A stretch of 64,000 bases of DNA from an uncultured Bacteroidales bacterium (GCA_900318245.1 ONJT01000006.1:1-64000), one strand, 5' to 3'; shown: positions 8,342 through 17,324, counted from the first letter of the stretch. Program-made: numbers and translations. Notes: generated by a model from the sequence alone, not told the origin.

Positions 8342-11300
8342 GTGCGCAAAAAAGGTCTTTGGTGGAAGATCCCGCTTGCGCTACTTGGCGTAGTGTCGGG
8401 TATCGTGCTGTTGCTACTGATCGCGGTAGCAACGGCGATTTATACACCATCTCTTCGCACAAAGATTCTAAATAAGGGACTTATTATTGCCCAAGAGAAG
8501 ACGGGATGGGATATCGACTTGGGCGACATCTATCTATCTCCCTTCCATCACTCACCGATGGTGCTTTACCGCGCCTACAAAGGCCAGGAGGACTTGCCTA
8601 TAGAGGTACAGATTGACAGCCTCTTTGTCGGTCATCGCGGACAAGACACCTTGGCTTACGTGCGGGCGCTGCGACTAAAAGCGACCGCAAAGACAAGTCA
8701 AATCTCAAATCTCAAATCTCAAATCTTAAATATTCCAATTGCAGTTGACCAATTGCAATTGGAATCTACGGTTTTCCATTCGGATTCGCTGATAGCAGCC
8801 GTTGGTATTGATGCCATCGTAGGCCATTTAGAGTTGTCGAGTCCGGAGATCCTTATTGCCGAAGGCAAGTATCCGCTGCACGGGCTGCGCCTATACGATG
8901 CCGATGTAGCTATAGACCTGCGCGGTGCAGCTCCGGACACTGCGGCGGTGGACACCACATCCTTGCTACTGGCGTTCGACATACCTGACGGAGAGTTGCG
9001 GAATATTCATTATGCGATGACGCCGTTGAACATGGACATCCGCACGGGCGTTTTATCTACGGAGGCGTTGGTGGATGTAGGAGCGAACGTATATGAGGCA
9101 CGGCGATTGAATGTAGGTGATTTCTGCTTTGGTTTGAATCAACTGCGCATACCAGCCGACACCATCTACGGCAATGCCAACGTACAATTGAATAACAACC
9201 TAATCACTTCTGACGGTTTGCATGTTCGTTCGGATGAGATGGGTGCAACAGCCGACCTCTATGCGACCGAGATGAATCTGGAGACCATGCGTGTAGAGGT
9301 GACCGGTGATGCAGAGTATCAGGGCAGTAAAGCGAACCTGCGTGCATCGTATGATATCGACGACGAGATTTATGACGCTATGGTGCATATCGAACGCGTC
9401 AACCTCACGCCTTTTCTCAAGGACTCCACGCGGGTCGTTCTCGCCGGAGACATAGAGGCGCAGGGACGCGGTATCAACCCCAAACGACCGATGGTTTCAC
9501 GTGTACAAGCACGTCTTGACGAAGCGATTTACGGACCATACAACCTCTCTCATACGACCTTCAAGGGAGCTACCGACAGCGTGACGTCGCTCGCGCTGAC
9601 TATGCCCGGAGTAAAAGCAGATATCTCTTCGCCGATGCCGCTGATGACGTTGATAGATAAGATTCAACCGCTAGTAGCAACCATTAGCGACTCCGCTACG
9701 CTGCATGCCCTTACATCGTTGGAAGATCTAAGCGTCTTGGATTCGATTCGTCAGAAGATACCGCCCATCAAGGCTGATGTCACGCTGCACAAAGGTAGTC
9801 CGATACAAGCCATCATCGATAGCACGGGTTTGGACTTCCAAAAAATGGGAGTAGCCCTTCGTTCTGATTCATCCCGAACAACTGTTACTCTTTCTCCTAT
9901 CACAATAGCCTTTACGCGACTTGACCTGCCGGCGGTGATTGCTTCTACGGAGATTCGTATGACGGAAGGGTACACGAATGCGATGCTTGCTGCCGACACA
10001 CATCTTACCGATGGCGCGATGAATTTCGAAGGGCTTTGTACGGACGCGGCTTTTCGGTTGGACCTGATGCGTGAAGGACGCGACCTCTACGGCGGCGGAC
10101 AACTGAAACTGGATAGTATCTATTATGCCGATAAGGACCTGGGCAACCACAATATCAACTTTCAGATAGCGCCCTCGTCCCTTTATACCAATGCCTTGCG
10201 CGCGGGTATCTATTTGGATGACATTCCACTCGAACTGGTCAATAGTTTTGTGACACTCACAGATATCGATTTGGAGGGTGCGGTTCGTGCGTCTGCGACG
10301 GTGGACGGTTTGCCGCGCAAAACAGATATCTCAGCCGAAGTAAAACCGCTGGGCGTTCGTGCCAAATACAAACCATACGATATAGGGGCAAGTCTGGGCG
10401 AGACACCGATCACGATGATTCACAACCATGTGGATCTGAACGGTCTTCCGATCTATGGCGCAGATAGTACGTTTATCGCTCTCAACGGTGGTTTGGACCT
10501 GGACAGCATGCGACTCGACATCACGCTTGCTGCTGACAGTTTTGCACCGGTGAAGTTACCTCAAGGCGGACCTCTCCCCGTCTATGGCGAGTTAGCCACC
10601 GACATCCGCGGTCGAGTTGCCGGTCCGCTGGACAGTATCGTCGCCGACGTAGATGTGACGTTGTTGCCGGTAACGGATATCACCTATCCGATTGATAAGA
10701 AAAATCTGGCGCAGGTCAAACCGCATGGTACGGTTAATGTGCGCTATCAGTTAGCAGAAACCGATCCGCTCTCCTTGGGCGGACAGATCAACGTGGATGA
10801 CGGTTTTGTTCGCTATTCGCCCAAAGCCTATCCTATCATGCCGTTCCATGTGGATTCCGGCAGTGCGATTGCTTTCAACGGTCCGATAGGTCAGACGCAA
10901 CTCAATATCTCCGCTTCGCAGAAAGTGAAAGCGGATGTGGAGTCAGAGGGCGAAGAGACGCGGCGCGTGGATTTCCGAACCGGCGTGCGAGTGAACGGTG
11001 TGGTGGATTCGATTGGTCTGCAGAGTATCGGTTTTTTCCTTGAGGCTCCGGATGATGAGGCTATCACACGCGAACTGGCTTCGCTTGATGAGGACACCCG
11101 CGAAGGATTGGCTGCCACCTTATTAGCTACCGGCATGTACGTCGGCGAGAGTAACGTAGCGGCACAGCGAGACGGATATGCGCTCTCGTCAATCATCAAC
11201 AGCCGTATCAATGCGGCGATGGCCAATTCCAAACTAGGCAAAGTGGTGGACATTGACTTCAGTAGCGGTCAGACAGAGCACGCTTCCGGCAAGACGAACG

Positions 11301-12913
11301 ACATGAACATATCTATCAGCAAGTCGTTCTTCAAAGACAAGCTGCGTATCACGTTGGGTTCGACCCTCACGGACAACCCTGAGATCAACGACAGCAAGGG
11401 GATGTTCACTAATTTCAGTGCCGACTATAAGTTAACCAAAGACGGAGGTGTCTCGCTGCGTCTCTTCTCGCAACGCGACTATAACAACGTGCTGGAAGGC
11501 GAGCTCTATAAGTCCGGTCTCGCCGTGCGAGCCATCAAAGATTGGCGCAGGAGAGAACTATTCCGCGGCGATAGTATCATCCGCACATACAGTCTCTCCG
11601 CTGATGCCGGCGTAGCCTACCGCTCGAACAATAGTATTGGTCCGGACCTGACGCTCAAATCAACCATCAAGAACGTGCTGGGTAAAGGCGAGAGTTTTAC
11701 ACTTAAGGGCAACGGCGCGTATTACTGGGCGTTGCGTAACAGACATCCGGGCGATCCGAGAAAGACCGACACGTACAAACTCGGTCTCAACGCTTCCCTC
11801 GTCTTCCCGTACCTGCATTGGACAGGTGACAACATCCCGGAGGGCGACACACGGTATATGCTCGGCTATCAGTATGAGAATATCGCCGGCGGGTACGGAG
11901 TACATAAACTCTCCGGATCGTTCTCCTATTTTATTCGCTCAGCCAACAGCCCGTATATCACACATGCTTTTACGCCGTTCTCGCTCTCGGTAGTGAAGAT
12001 GAAAGCGGAGACAGACAGTCTAATGGACAAAGCGGCCGAGTATCCGGAACTGATTCAAGTTATTGCCGGAGATGAGTTTGTGCCATCCATCAGTTATCAC
12101 TTCATCTATGACGACTATCGTGCCAAGCGCGCCGTGAACAGTTTTCTCGACCTCGGTGTCAAAGAATCCGGAAACCTCATCAACTCCATCTATTGCCTCT
12201 TCGGATACAAGTGGAACGACAAAGACAAGCCTTTAGGCAATATCACGTTCAATCAGTTTGTCAAACTCACGTTTGAACTGCGCAACAAATTCAATTTCAC
12301 GGATAAGATTTGTATCGCAACACGCCTGTATGCCGGCGCAAATATTCCGCTCGGCAACTCCCTTTTCGCGCCCCTTTCTGAGGCCTTCTATACCGGCGGA
12401 CCGCTTAGTCTGCGCGCCGCAGCACCATACGCGTATGGACCGGGTAACTTCTATTCCGCGAAGTACAATCAGAACTTCTTCCACGCAGGAGATCTCAAAC
12501 TCGAAGCGAATTTTGAGTTTCGTTTCCCAATCGTATGGAAACTCTTCGGAGCCGCTTTCCTCGATGCCGGTAACGTATGGAACTGGTACTCGCTCAATGA
12601 CATCTTCAAGGCGATTGGTCACGAAGAGTACAGCTCCTATCTGCATGCTAATCAGCCTCTATATGACGGCATCATCAATAATCCTGAGTTGGCCAAACAG
12701 ATTGCTTTGGGCACCGGCGCGGGTCTGCGTCTGGACATCGACGGACTTGTGGTTCGTCTCGATATCGGCGTAGGTATCCATGCGCCTTACCAGACATATC
12801 GATATGACAAGGAAGGCAAACCCGATCCTACGCAACCTATCACCACGTATTTCAATATTCCATCCGCGCTTGATGCCATCCGCATCAACTTCGGCATCGG
12901 CTATCCGTTCTAA
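8342..12913 (+). CDS. TamB-like protein fused to an Omp85/TamA-like barrel
   Basis: 1523 residues from GTG 8342, directly after the previous stop. Residues about 10-35 form one membrane anchor (LALLGVVSGIVLLLLIAVAT), followed by the TamB/AsmA-type start (LNKGLIIAQEKTGWDIDLGD). Residues about 60-900 are repetitive beta sequence as in the lipid-conducting groove of TamB; residues about 800-1070 match the DUF490/TamB C-terminus (GGQINVDDGFVRYSP, then GKTNDMNISISKSFFKDKLR). From about residue 1080 an Omp85 surface-antigen barrel follows: FYTGGPLSLRAAAPYAYGPG (the VRGF-like loop motif), GDLKLEANFEFRFP, FLDAGNVWNW, GTGAGLRLDIDGLVVRLDIG, terminal Phe. There are no POTRA repeats. In most bacteria these are two proteins (TamB; TamA or TamL). 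A repeat encodes residues about 119-130. Role in lipid transport or barrel assembly is inferred. Confidence 0.85.
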   Translation: MRKKGLWWKIPLALLGVVSGIVLLLLIAVATAIYTPSLRTKILNKGLIIAQEKTGWDIDLGDIYLSPFHHSPMVLYRAYKGQEDLPIEVQIDSLFVGHRGQDTLAYVRALRLKATAKTSQISNLKSQILNIPIAVDQLQLESTVFHSDSLIAAVGIDAIVGHLELSSPEILIAEGKYPLHGLRLYDADVAIDLRGAAPDTAAVDTTSLLLAFDIPDGELRNIHYAMTPLNMDIRTGVLSTEALVDVGANVYEARRLNVGDFCFGLNQLRIPADTIYGNANVQLNNNLITSDGLHVRSDEMGATADLYATEMNLETMRVEVTGDAEYQGSKANLRASYDIDDEIYDAMVHIERVNLTPFLKDSTRVVLAGDIEAQGRGINPKRPMVSRVQARLDEAIYGPYNLSHTTFKGATDSVTSLALTMPGVKADISSPMPLMTLIDKIQPLVATISDSATLHALTSLEDLSVLDSIRQKIPPIKADVTLHKGSPIQAIIDSTGLDFQKMGVALRSDSSRTTVTLSPITIAFTRLDLPAVIASTEIRMTEGYTNAMLAADTHLTDGAMNFEGLCTDAAFRLDLMREGRDLYGGGQLKLDSIYYADKDLGNHNINFQIAPSSLYTNALRAGIYLDDIPLELVNSFVTLTDIDLEGAVRASATVDGLPRKTDISAEVKPLGVRAKYKPYDIGASLGETPITMIHNHVDLNGLPIYGADSTFIALNGGLDLDSMRLDITLAADSFAPVKLPQGGPLPVYGELATDIRGRVAGPLDSIVADVDVTLLPVTDITYPIDKKNLAQVKPHGTVNVRYQLAETDPLSLGGQINVDDGFVRYSPKAYPIMPFHVDSGSAIAFNGPIGQTQLNISASQKVKADVESEGEETRRVDFRTGVRVNGVVDSIGLQSIGFFLEAPDDEAITRELASLDEDTREGLAATLLATGMYVGESNVAAQRDGYALSSIINSRINAAMANSKLGKVVDIDFSSGQTEHASGKTNDMNISISKSFFKDKLRITLGSTLTDNPEINDSKGMFTNFSADYKLTKDGGVSLRLFSQRDYNNVLEGELYKSGLAVRAIKDWRRRELFRGDSIIRTYSLSADAGVAYRSNNSIGPDLTLKSTIKNVLGKGESFTLKGNGAYYWALRNRHPGDPRKTDTYKLGLNASLVFPYLHWTGDNIPEGDTRYMLGYQYENIAGGYGVHKLSGSFSYFIRSANSPYITHAFTPFSLSVVKMKAETDSLMDKAAEYPELIQVIAGDEFVPSISYHFIYDDYRAKRAVNSFLDLGVKESGNLINSIYCLFGYKWNDKDKPLGNITFNQFVKLTFELRNKFNFTDKICIATRLYAGANIPLGNSLFAPLSEAFYTGGPLSLRAAAPYAYGPGNFYSAKYNQNFFHAGDLKLEANFEFRFPIVWKLFGAAFLDAGNVWNWYSLNDIFKAIGHEEYSSYLHANQPLYDGIINNPELAKQIALGTGAGLRLDIDGLVVRLDIGVGIHAPYQTYRYDKEGKPDPTQPITTYFNIPSALDAIRINFGIGYPF
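8697..8730 (+). repeat. AAATCTC tandem repeat inside the TamB-Omp85 gene
   Basis: Four near-perfect 7-base units (TCAAATC / CTCAAAT) are translated in frame as the QISNLKSQI stretch of the TamB-like region. The same low-complexity type appears briefly after the sigma-54 gene (36378-36392). Confidence 0.7.
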
Positions 12914-12929
12914 GATTTTTGCGTTTTTA

Positions 12930-12961
12930 TTTGCGTATGTCAAAAAAAAACAGTACTTTTG
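12930..12961 (+). promoter_or_regulatory. Promoter of tyrS
   Basis: TTTG at 12930-12933 and TACTTTTG at 12954-12961, 20 bases apart, fit the Bacteroidota -33/-7 promoter pattern. The sequence between is A-rich. The start codon follows 25 bases after the -7 box. Confidence 0.75.
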
Positions 12962-12986
12962 CACGCTAATTTGAAAAATCAGATAG

Positions 12987-14288
12987 ATGATCACAAAGAA
13001 TTTCGTAGAAGAGCTCCGTTGGCGAGGCATGTTGCAGGACATGATGCCGGGGACGGAGGAGCAGTTAATGAAGGAAGTGACGACGGCGTACGTAGGTATC
13101 GACCCGACGGCGGACAGTCTGCATATCGGTCACCTGTGCGGCATCATGATGCTGCGTCACCTGCAGGCCTGCGGCCATAAGCCTATCGCGTTGGTGGGCG
13201 GTGCGACGGGTATGATCGGTGACCCGAGCGGTAAGAGCGCGGAGCGTAACCTGCTGACGGAAGAGACGCTGCGTCATAACGTGGAGTGTATCCGCGAGCA
13301 GTTGGAGCACTTCCTGGATTTCAATTCGAACGAACCGAATGCCGCCGAACTGGTGAATAACTACGATTGGATGAAGGACTACACCTTCCTCGACTTCGCA
13401 CGTAACATCGGTAAGCTGATCACGGTCAACTACATGATGGCGAAAGACGGCGTGAAGAAACGCTTCAACGGCGAGTTCAGTCAGGGAATGTCGTTCACGG
13501 AGTTCACGTATCAGTTGCTGCAGGGTTATGACTTCGTTTATCTGAACGAGCACAAGAACTGCAAGTTACAGATGGGCGGTTCGGACCAATGGGGCAACAT
13601 CACTACGGGCACGGAGTTGATCAAGAAGATCACGGGCAACGAAGCGTATGCGCTCACCTGCCCTCTGATCACGAAAGCGGACGGCGGCAAGTTCGGTAAG
13701 ACGGAAAGCGGCAACGTATGGTTGAGCCGCAAGTACACGAGTCCGTATAAGTTCTTCCAGTTCTGGATGAACGTGAGCGACGACGATGCGAAGCGCTATA
13801 TCAAGATCTTCACGAGCCTGAGCCGCGAAGAGATCGAGTCGTTGATTGCGGAGCACGAAGCGGCGCCGCACCTGCGCGTGCTGCAGAAGCGGTTGGCGAA
13901 AGAGGTGACGTGCATGGTACATAGCGAAGAGGACTATAACAAGGCGGTTGAGGCGACGAATATCTTGTTCGGCAACGCGACCGCAGACGCGCTGCGCGCA
14001 TTGGACGAAGAGACATTCCTCGATGTGTTCAGTGGCGTAGAGACGTATGAGATCAGTCTGGAGGAGTTGAAAGCCGGTATCGGTCCGTTGGATCTGCTGG
14101 CAGAGAAGACGGCTATCTTCCCGAGTAAGGGCGAGGCACGCAAGATGATTCAGGCGAACGGCTTCTCGATGAACAAAGAGAAACTGACCGACCCGGCGAC
14201 TCCGCTCACCGATGCGGCTTTGCTCAATAATAAGTACTTGCTTTTCCAAAAAGGAAAGAAAAATTACTACCTTGTTGTAGCAAAATAA
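12987..14288 (+). CDS. tyrS: Tyrosine--tRNA ligase
   Basis: 433 residues. Class I aminoacyl-tRNA synthetase: it activates Tyr with ATP and charges tRNA-Tyr in the cytoplasm. The HIGH motif is seen as SLHIGHL near residue 46, followed by [18 protein letters not shown]; the tRNA/tyrosine pocket QGYDFVYL and [11 protein letters not shown]; and the KMSKS-like loop KFGKTESGN near residue 236. The last 90 residues are an S4-type RNA-binding domain. Length is normal. ATG 12987 follows its own promoter. Confidence 0.97.
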   Translation: MITKNFVEELRWRGMLQDMMPGTEEQLMKEVTTAYVGIDPTADSLHIGHLCGIMMLRHLQACGHKPIALVGGATGMIGDPSGKSAERNLLTEETLRHNVECIREQLEHFLDFNSNEPNAAELVNNYDWMKDYTFLDFARNIGKLITVNYMMAKDGVKKRFNGEFSQGMSFTEFTYQLLQGYDFVYLNEHKNCKLQMGGSDQWGNITTGTELIKKITGNEAYALTCPLITKADGGKFGKTESGNVWLSRKYTSPYKFFQFWMNVSDDDAKRYIKIFTSLSREEIESLIAEHEAAPHLRVLQKRLAKEVTCMVHSEEDYNKAVEATNILFGNATADALRALDEETFLDVFSGVETYEISLEELKAGIGPLDLLAEKTAIFPSKGEARKMIQANGFSMNKEKLTDPATPLTDAALLNNKYLLFQKGKKNYYLVVAK

Positions 14289-14316
14289 CGCTTTTTTGAA
14301 AAAAAGTGCAAAATTA

Positions 14317-14348
14317 TTTGGTCAATTCAAAAAAAAGCAGTACTTTTG
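14317..14348 (+). promoter_or_regulatory. Promoter of the tRNA-Gln/rplY unit
   Basis: TTTG at 14317-14320 and TACTTTTG at 14341-14348, 20 bases apart, the same layout as the tyrS promoter. Downstream are two small hairpins (CGAGAGAGCGTCTCTCG and CGGTTAGGTTAACCG) before the tRNA. Confidence 0.75.
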
Positions 14349-14417
14349 CACCCGCTTTTTAATCGAGAGAGCGTCTCTCGAGAAAAACGGTTAGGTTAAC
14401 CGCTTTTCAAAAAGCAC

Positions 14418-14488
14418 TGTCCACTCGTATATCGGTATTACACCGGATTTTGGTTCCGAGAAGCGAGGTTCGACTCCTCGGTGGACAA
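14418..14488 (+). tRNA. tRNA-Gln (anticodon TTG)
   Basis: Folded by eye: acceptor TGTCCAC (14418-14424) pairs with GTGGACA (14481-14487), discriminator A 14488; D stem GTA/TAC with the GG-containing loop; anticodon stem CCGGA/TCCGA with loop TTTTGGT giving anticodon TTG; T stem CGAGG/CCTCG with loop TTCGACT. One mismatch (C27-A43) is present in the anticodon stem. CCA is not encoded. Cotranscription with rplY is likely. Confidence 0.88.
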
Positions 14489-14489
14489 C

Positions 14490-14570
14490 AAGGGCTGCGC
14501 AAGCAGCCTTAATCGTCGAAAGTAAGAACAACGATTAAGCTTCGGCAGCCTTGTGTATGGAATACACGGT
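14490..14570 (+). promoter_or_regulatory. Structured leader between tRNA-Gln and rplY
   Basis: AAGGGCTGC (14490-14498) can pair with GCAGCCTT (14503-14510) or with GGCAGCCTT (14544-14552), TAATCGT with ACGATTA (14531-14537), and GTGTAT with ATACAC near 14560. Mutually exclusive pairings could form an attenuator or an autoregulatory site for L25; this is inference. Confidence 0.45.
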
Positions 14571-14600
14571 ATTAAGTAACACAAAAACAAATTTATTCAA

Positions 14601-15158
14601 ATGAAAGAATTCGCATTGGTAGGTACTCCGCGTAGCGAGTACGGCAAGAAGGCCGCAAAGGCTTTCCGCGCAGAGGAATTGATTCCTTGTAACATTTACG
14701 GTTGTGGTTTGAGTTGCACCTTTACGGTAGCAGCTGCTGACGTTCGCAAGTTGATTTACAGCCCGGACACTCAGATTGTTGACCTGACCGTAGGTGACAC
14801 CAAGACCAAAGCTATCGTAAAGGAGCTGCAGTTCCATCCGATCGACGGCAAGACCCTGCATATTGACTTCCTCGCAGTTGATGCAAAGAAGCCGGTAGTA
14901 GTTGAGATTCCTGTTCAGTTGAACGGTCTGGCTGAGGGTGTTAAAGCCGGTGGTAAGTTGGTTCAGAACATGCGCAAACTCAAAGCATGTGGTATCTACA
15001 CCGCATTCCCCGATCGTATCAACATCGATGTTACCGAGCTTGGTCTGGGTAAGAAGATTGCTGTTGAGGACGTGAAGGTAGAGGGCTTGAAGTTCGTCAA
15101 CCCTGCAGACGCTTGCGTAGCAGAGGTGAAGGCAACCCGCCAGAGCAAACAAGCTTAA
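14601..15158 (+). CDS. rplY: 50S ribosomal protein L25/general stress protein Ctc
   Basis: 185 residues. The N-terminal 95 residues form the 5S-rRNA-binding L25 barrel ([20 protein letters not shown], then [16 protein letters not shown]); the C-terminal 90 residues are the TL5/Ctc extension ([18 protein letters not shown], then [17 protein letters not shown]). It binds 5S rRNA in the large subunit. It starts a run of RNA-related genes: pth follows after 5 bases. Confidence 0.95.
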   Translation: MKEFALVGTPRSEYGKKAAKAFRAEELIPCNIYGCGLSCTFTVAAADVRKLIYSPDTQIVDLTVGDTKTKAIVKELQFHPIDGKTLHIDFLAVDAKKPVVVEIPVQLNGLAEGVKAGGKLVQNMRKLKACGIYTAFPDRINIDVTELGLGKKIAVEDVKVEGLKFVNPADACVAEVKATRQSKQA

Positions 15159-15163
15159 CCGGC

Positions 15164-15727
15164 ATGAAGTATTTGATAGTCGGGCTCGGTAATATCGGCC
15201 CTGAATATGAGAATACTCGGCATAACATCGGCTTTCAAATAGTCGATGTTTTTGCTAATAGTAAGGGGGTAGTTTGGGAAGACAAACGCTATGGGTTTGT
15301 CGCCAAATGTCGCGTGAAGAACGCCGAGTTGGTATTGCTGAAGCCGTCGACCTACATGAACCTCAGCGGCAATGCCGTAAGGTATTGGTTGCAGCAGGAG
15401 AAGATTCCTGTGGAGAATATGCTGGTGTTAGTGGATGACCTCAACCTGCCTTTCGGTACGATCCGTATTCGCAAGCAAGGCTCCAACGGCGGTCATAACG
15501 GTTTGGGCAATATTCAATCGGTACTCGGCACGGAGAACTACGCTCGCGTGCGTTTCGGTATCGGCAACGAGTACACGCGCGGCACGCAGATCAACTTTGT
15601 GCTGGGCGAGTGGACCGAAGAGGAGAAGAAGATGTTACCCGAGCGCCTGAAAGTGACGACGGAGATCATTCCGAGTTTCTGTCTCCAAGGCATCGACCGC
15701 ACGATGAATCAGTTTAATGGGAAATGA
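15164..15727 (+). CDS. pth: Peptidyl-tRNA hydrolase
   Basis: 187 residues from ATG 15164; the upstream extension overlaps rplY and is rejected. It releases peptidyl-tRNA that drops off ribosomes. Motifs: [19 protein letters not shown] with the catalytic His at the NTRHN motif, [31 protein letters not shown] with the catalytic Asp, and [12 protein letters not shown]. Length is normal for Pth. The rplY-pth order is common in bacteria. Its last codons run into a TGATGGAA-type repeat. Confidence 0.96.
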   Translation: MKYLIVGLGNIGPEYENTRHNIGFQIVDVFANSKGVVWEDKRYGFVAKCRVKNAELVLLKPSTYMNLSGNAVRYWLQQEKIPVENMLVLVDDLNLPFGTIRIRKQGSNGGHNGLGNIQSVLGTENYARVRFGIGNEYTRGTQINFVLGEWTEEEKKMLPERLKVTTEIIPSFCLQGIDRTMNQFNGK

Positions 15728-15753
15728 TGAAATGATGGAATGATGGATTGATG
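15717..15753 (+). repeat. ATGATGGAA low-complexity repeat, left copy
   Basis: The pth/Hsp15 junction is built of AATGATGAAATGATGGAATG and TGATGG units. A similar tract ends the Hsp15-like gene at 16133-16170, so the gene is bracketed by the same repeat type. Confidence 0.6.
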
Positions 15754-16167
15754 GAAGTACGAGTTGACAAATATCTGTGGGCAATGCGGATCTATAAGAC
15801 CCGGTCGATTGCTGCGGACGCTTGCAAGAACGGTCGTATATCTATGAACGGCGTGCAACTCAAACCCAGCCGCACGTTTAAGGTAGGCGACGTGTTCAAC
15901 GTACGCAAAGGACCTATCACCTACACCTATCGCGTGCTGCAACTAACGGAAAACCGACTCGGTGCCAAACTTGTGCCCGAATACATGCGGGACGAGACGA
16001 GTCCTCAGCAACTCGAGATCTTGGAACTCGCGCGTATGGCCGGCAATGGCGGGCGAGACAGAGGTACGGGCCGTCCGACGAAGAAAGACCGCCGCGAGAT
16101 AGAGGTCTTTATGAGTGACAACTACCTGGACGAGATTGATGATTGGAATGATGAAATGATGGAATGA
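15751..16167 (+). CDS. Hsp15-like S4-domain RNA-binding protein
   Basis: 138 residues from ATG 15751. An N-terminal S4 domain (RVDKYLWAMRIYKTRSIAAD, then GRISMNGVQLKPSRTFKVGD) matches Hsp15/HslR, which in E. coli binds stalled 50S subunits carrying peptidyl-tRNA. The position next to pth fits a ribosome-rescue role. A basic linker (RPTKKDRRE) and an acidic C-terminus follow; the last 12 residues (DEIDDWNDEMME) are encoded by the ATGATGGAA repeat, so the tail may not be functional. The stop overlaps the next start. Confidence 0.88.
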   Translation: MEVRVDKYLWAMRIYKTRSIAADACKNGRISMNGVQLKPSRTFKVGDVFNVRKGPITYTYRVLQLTENRLGAKLVPEYMRDETSPQQLEILELARMAGNGGRDRGTGRPTKKDRREIEVFMSDNYLDEIDDWNDEMME

Positions 16168-16170
16168 TGA
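16133..16170 (+). repeat. ATGATGGAA low-complexity repeat, right copy
   Basis: GATTGATGATTGGAATGATG followed by AAATGATGGAATGATGAA, covering the C-terminal codons of the Hsp15-like gene and the start codon of the DUF4924 gene. Confidence 0.6.
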
Positions 16171-16637
16171 AATCCAAAAAAGAAAATATCGCCGAATATA
16201 TTCTCTATCTTTGGCAGATAGAGGACTACCTGCGTGCTTTTCCGCAAAACGCAGAGGCTACGCCGGAACTGCATGAGTTGAACGAGATGATGCACCGCGA
16301 AGGTATTCTAGAGGGCGGTCATCTGGCGCTGGCGACCAATGCGCTAAGCGAAGTGGAAGAGCTGCATGCGCAGATCTTGGACGAGGACGCTATGTACCGC
16401 GCGGCGATGATTCGTCTGCGCCCTGCGCTGAATTTGCTGAAAGCCAAGACCGACCGTCCGACGATGAGCGATATCGAGGCTTGCTTCGTACTGCTCTACC
16501 AGATTATGATGTTGCGCCTGCAGAAGAAGGAGATCACGCCCGAGACGGCTGATGTGCAGCAGCGCGCGACACAAGTGCTTACGTTCTTAAGCAAAGCCTA
16601 TTTGGCGGGATACCGGGATTCCGAGATACCGGAATAA
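16164..16637 (+). CDS. DUF4924 family protein
   Basis: 157 residues; starts at ATG 16164 or 16167, overlapping the previous stop. The N-terminus (KKENIAEYILYLWQIEDYLR) and the all-helical middle (LHELNEMMHREGILEGGHLA) match DUF4924, a Bacteroidota family of unknown function often found near RNA or repair genes. It lacks a signal peptide, so it is cytoplasmic. The last residues (YRDSEIPE) and the stop codon are encoded by a dispersed CGGTATNCCG-type repeat, indicating that a repeat insertion set the present C-terminus. Confidence 0.8.
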   Translation: MMKSKKENIAEYILYLWQIEDYLRAFPQNAEATPELHELNEMMHREGILEGGHLALATNALSEVEELHAQILDEDAMYRAAMIRLRPALNLLKAKTDRPTMSDIEACFVLLYQIMMLRLQKKEITPETADVQQRATQVLTFLSKAYLAGYRDSEIPE

Positions 16638-16639
16638 CG
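16607..16639 (+). repeat. Dispersed CGGTATNCCG repeat overlapping a gene end
   Basis: GGGATACCGGGATTCCGAG then ATACCGGAATAACG. It supplies the last eight codons and the stop of the DUF4924 gene. Confidence 0.75.
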
Positions 16640-16645
16640 AATAAT

Positions 16646-17281
16646 ATGACAACTAAACAACGCTTTGAACATATTCTCAGTTGGTTTGAGGCCAACATGC
16701 CGGTAGCGGAGAGTGAGTTGGTTTTTCTCAACCCGTTCCAGTGTCTCGTAGCCGTGATGCTGTCGGCGCAATGCACCGACAAACGCGTCAACATGGTCAC
16801 GCCGGCGCTTTTTGAAGCCTTTCCCACTCCGGAAGCGCTCGCCAAGGCGACGAGCGACGAGGTCTTCGAATACGTGAAGTCCGTCAGTTATCCGCGCTCC
16901 AAGGCGGAGCACCTGGTAGCGATGGCGAAGCGACTGGTAGAAGTGTATGACGGCATTGTGCCCGATAATATCGACGACCTGCAGACGCTGCAAGGTGTCG
17001 GTCGTAAGACCGCGAATGTGGTGTGTGCGGTGATATGGAACCAACCGACGATGGCGGTCGATACGCATATCTTCCGCGTCAGCGAACGACTCGGGCTCAC
17101 GACCAACAGCAAGAACCCGCTGCAGACGGAGAAAGCGCTCGTCCAATACATTCCCGCGGACATCATTCCTAAGGCGCACCATTGGTTACTGCTTCACGGC
17201 CGCTATGTCTGCCAGGCGCGCAAACCGCAATGCGAGCGGTGTGGGCTCGCACAATATTGTAGATTTTTTCACAAAAAGTGA
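16646..17281 (+). CDS. nth: Endonuclease III
   Basis: 211 residues. Bifunctional DNA glycosylase/AP lyase for oxidised pyrimidines. Seen: the helix-hairpin-helix motif LQGVGRKTANVV with the catalytic Lys, the catalytic Asp in MAVDTHIFRVSERLG, and the [4Fe-4S] cluster signature C-x6-C-x2-C-x5-C at the C-terminus (from CQARKPQCERCGLAQYC). Length is normal. It follows DUF4924 by 8 bases and ends in a strong terminator that overlaps the recA promoter. Confidence 0.96.
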   Translation: MTTKQRFEHILSWFEANMPVAESELVFLNPFQCLVAVMLSAQCTDKRVNMVTPALFEAFPTPEALAKATSDEVFEYVKSVSYPRSKAEHLVAMAKRLVEVYDGIVPDNIDDLQTLQGVGRKTANVVCAVIWNQPTMAVDTHIFRVSERLGLTTNSKNPLQTEKALVQYIPADIIPKAHHWLLLHGRYVCQARKPQCERCGLAQYCRFFHKK

Positions 17282-17311
17282 GCACATACTTGCGTATGTG
17301 CTTTTTTTTTT
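17281..17311 (+). terminator. Intrinsic terminator of nth
   Basis: AGCACATAC (17281-17289), loop TTGC, GTATGTGCT (17294-17302), then a run of T: a perfect 9-bp hairpin with a U tract. Confidence 0.9.
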
Positions 17312-17320
17312 GTAATTTTG
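17290..17320 (+). promoter_or_regulatory. Promoter of recA, nested in the nth terminator
   Basis: TTG (17290-17292) lies in the loop of the terminator hairpin and TAATTTTG at 17313-17320, 20 bases downstream, is the -7 box. Spacing equals that of the other promoters here. No LexA-like site was recognised. Confidence 0.65.
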
Positions 17321-17324
17321 CGCT

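Noticed and set aside
12258..12773. 171-codon + strand ORF inside the TamB-Omp85 gene
   Set aside because: Out-of-frame shadow of the barrel region; no plausible composition.
14418..14450. TATATCGGTATTACACCGG as another dispersed repeat copy
   Set aside because: It is part of the tRNA-Gln D and anticodon arms, and the likeness is due to the tRNA sequence.
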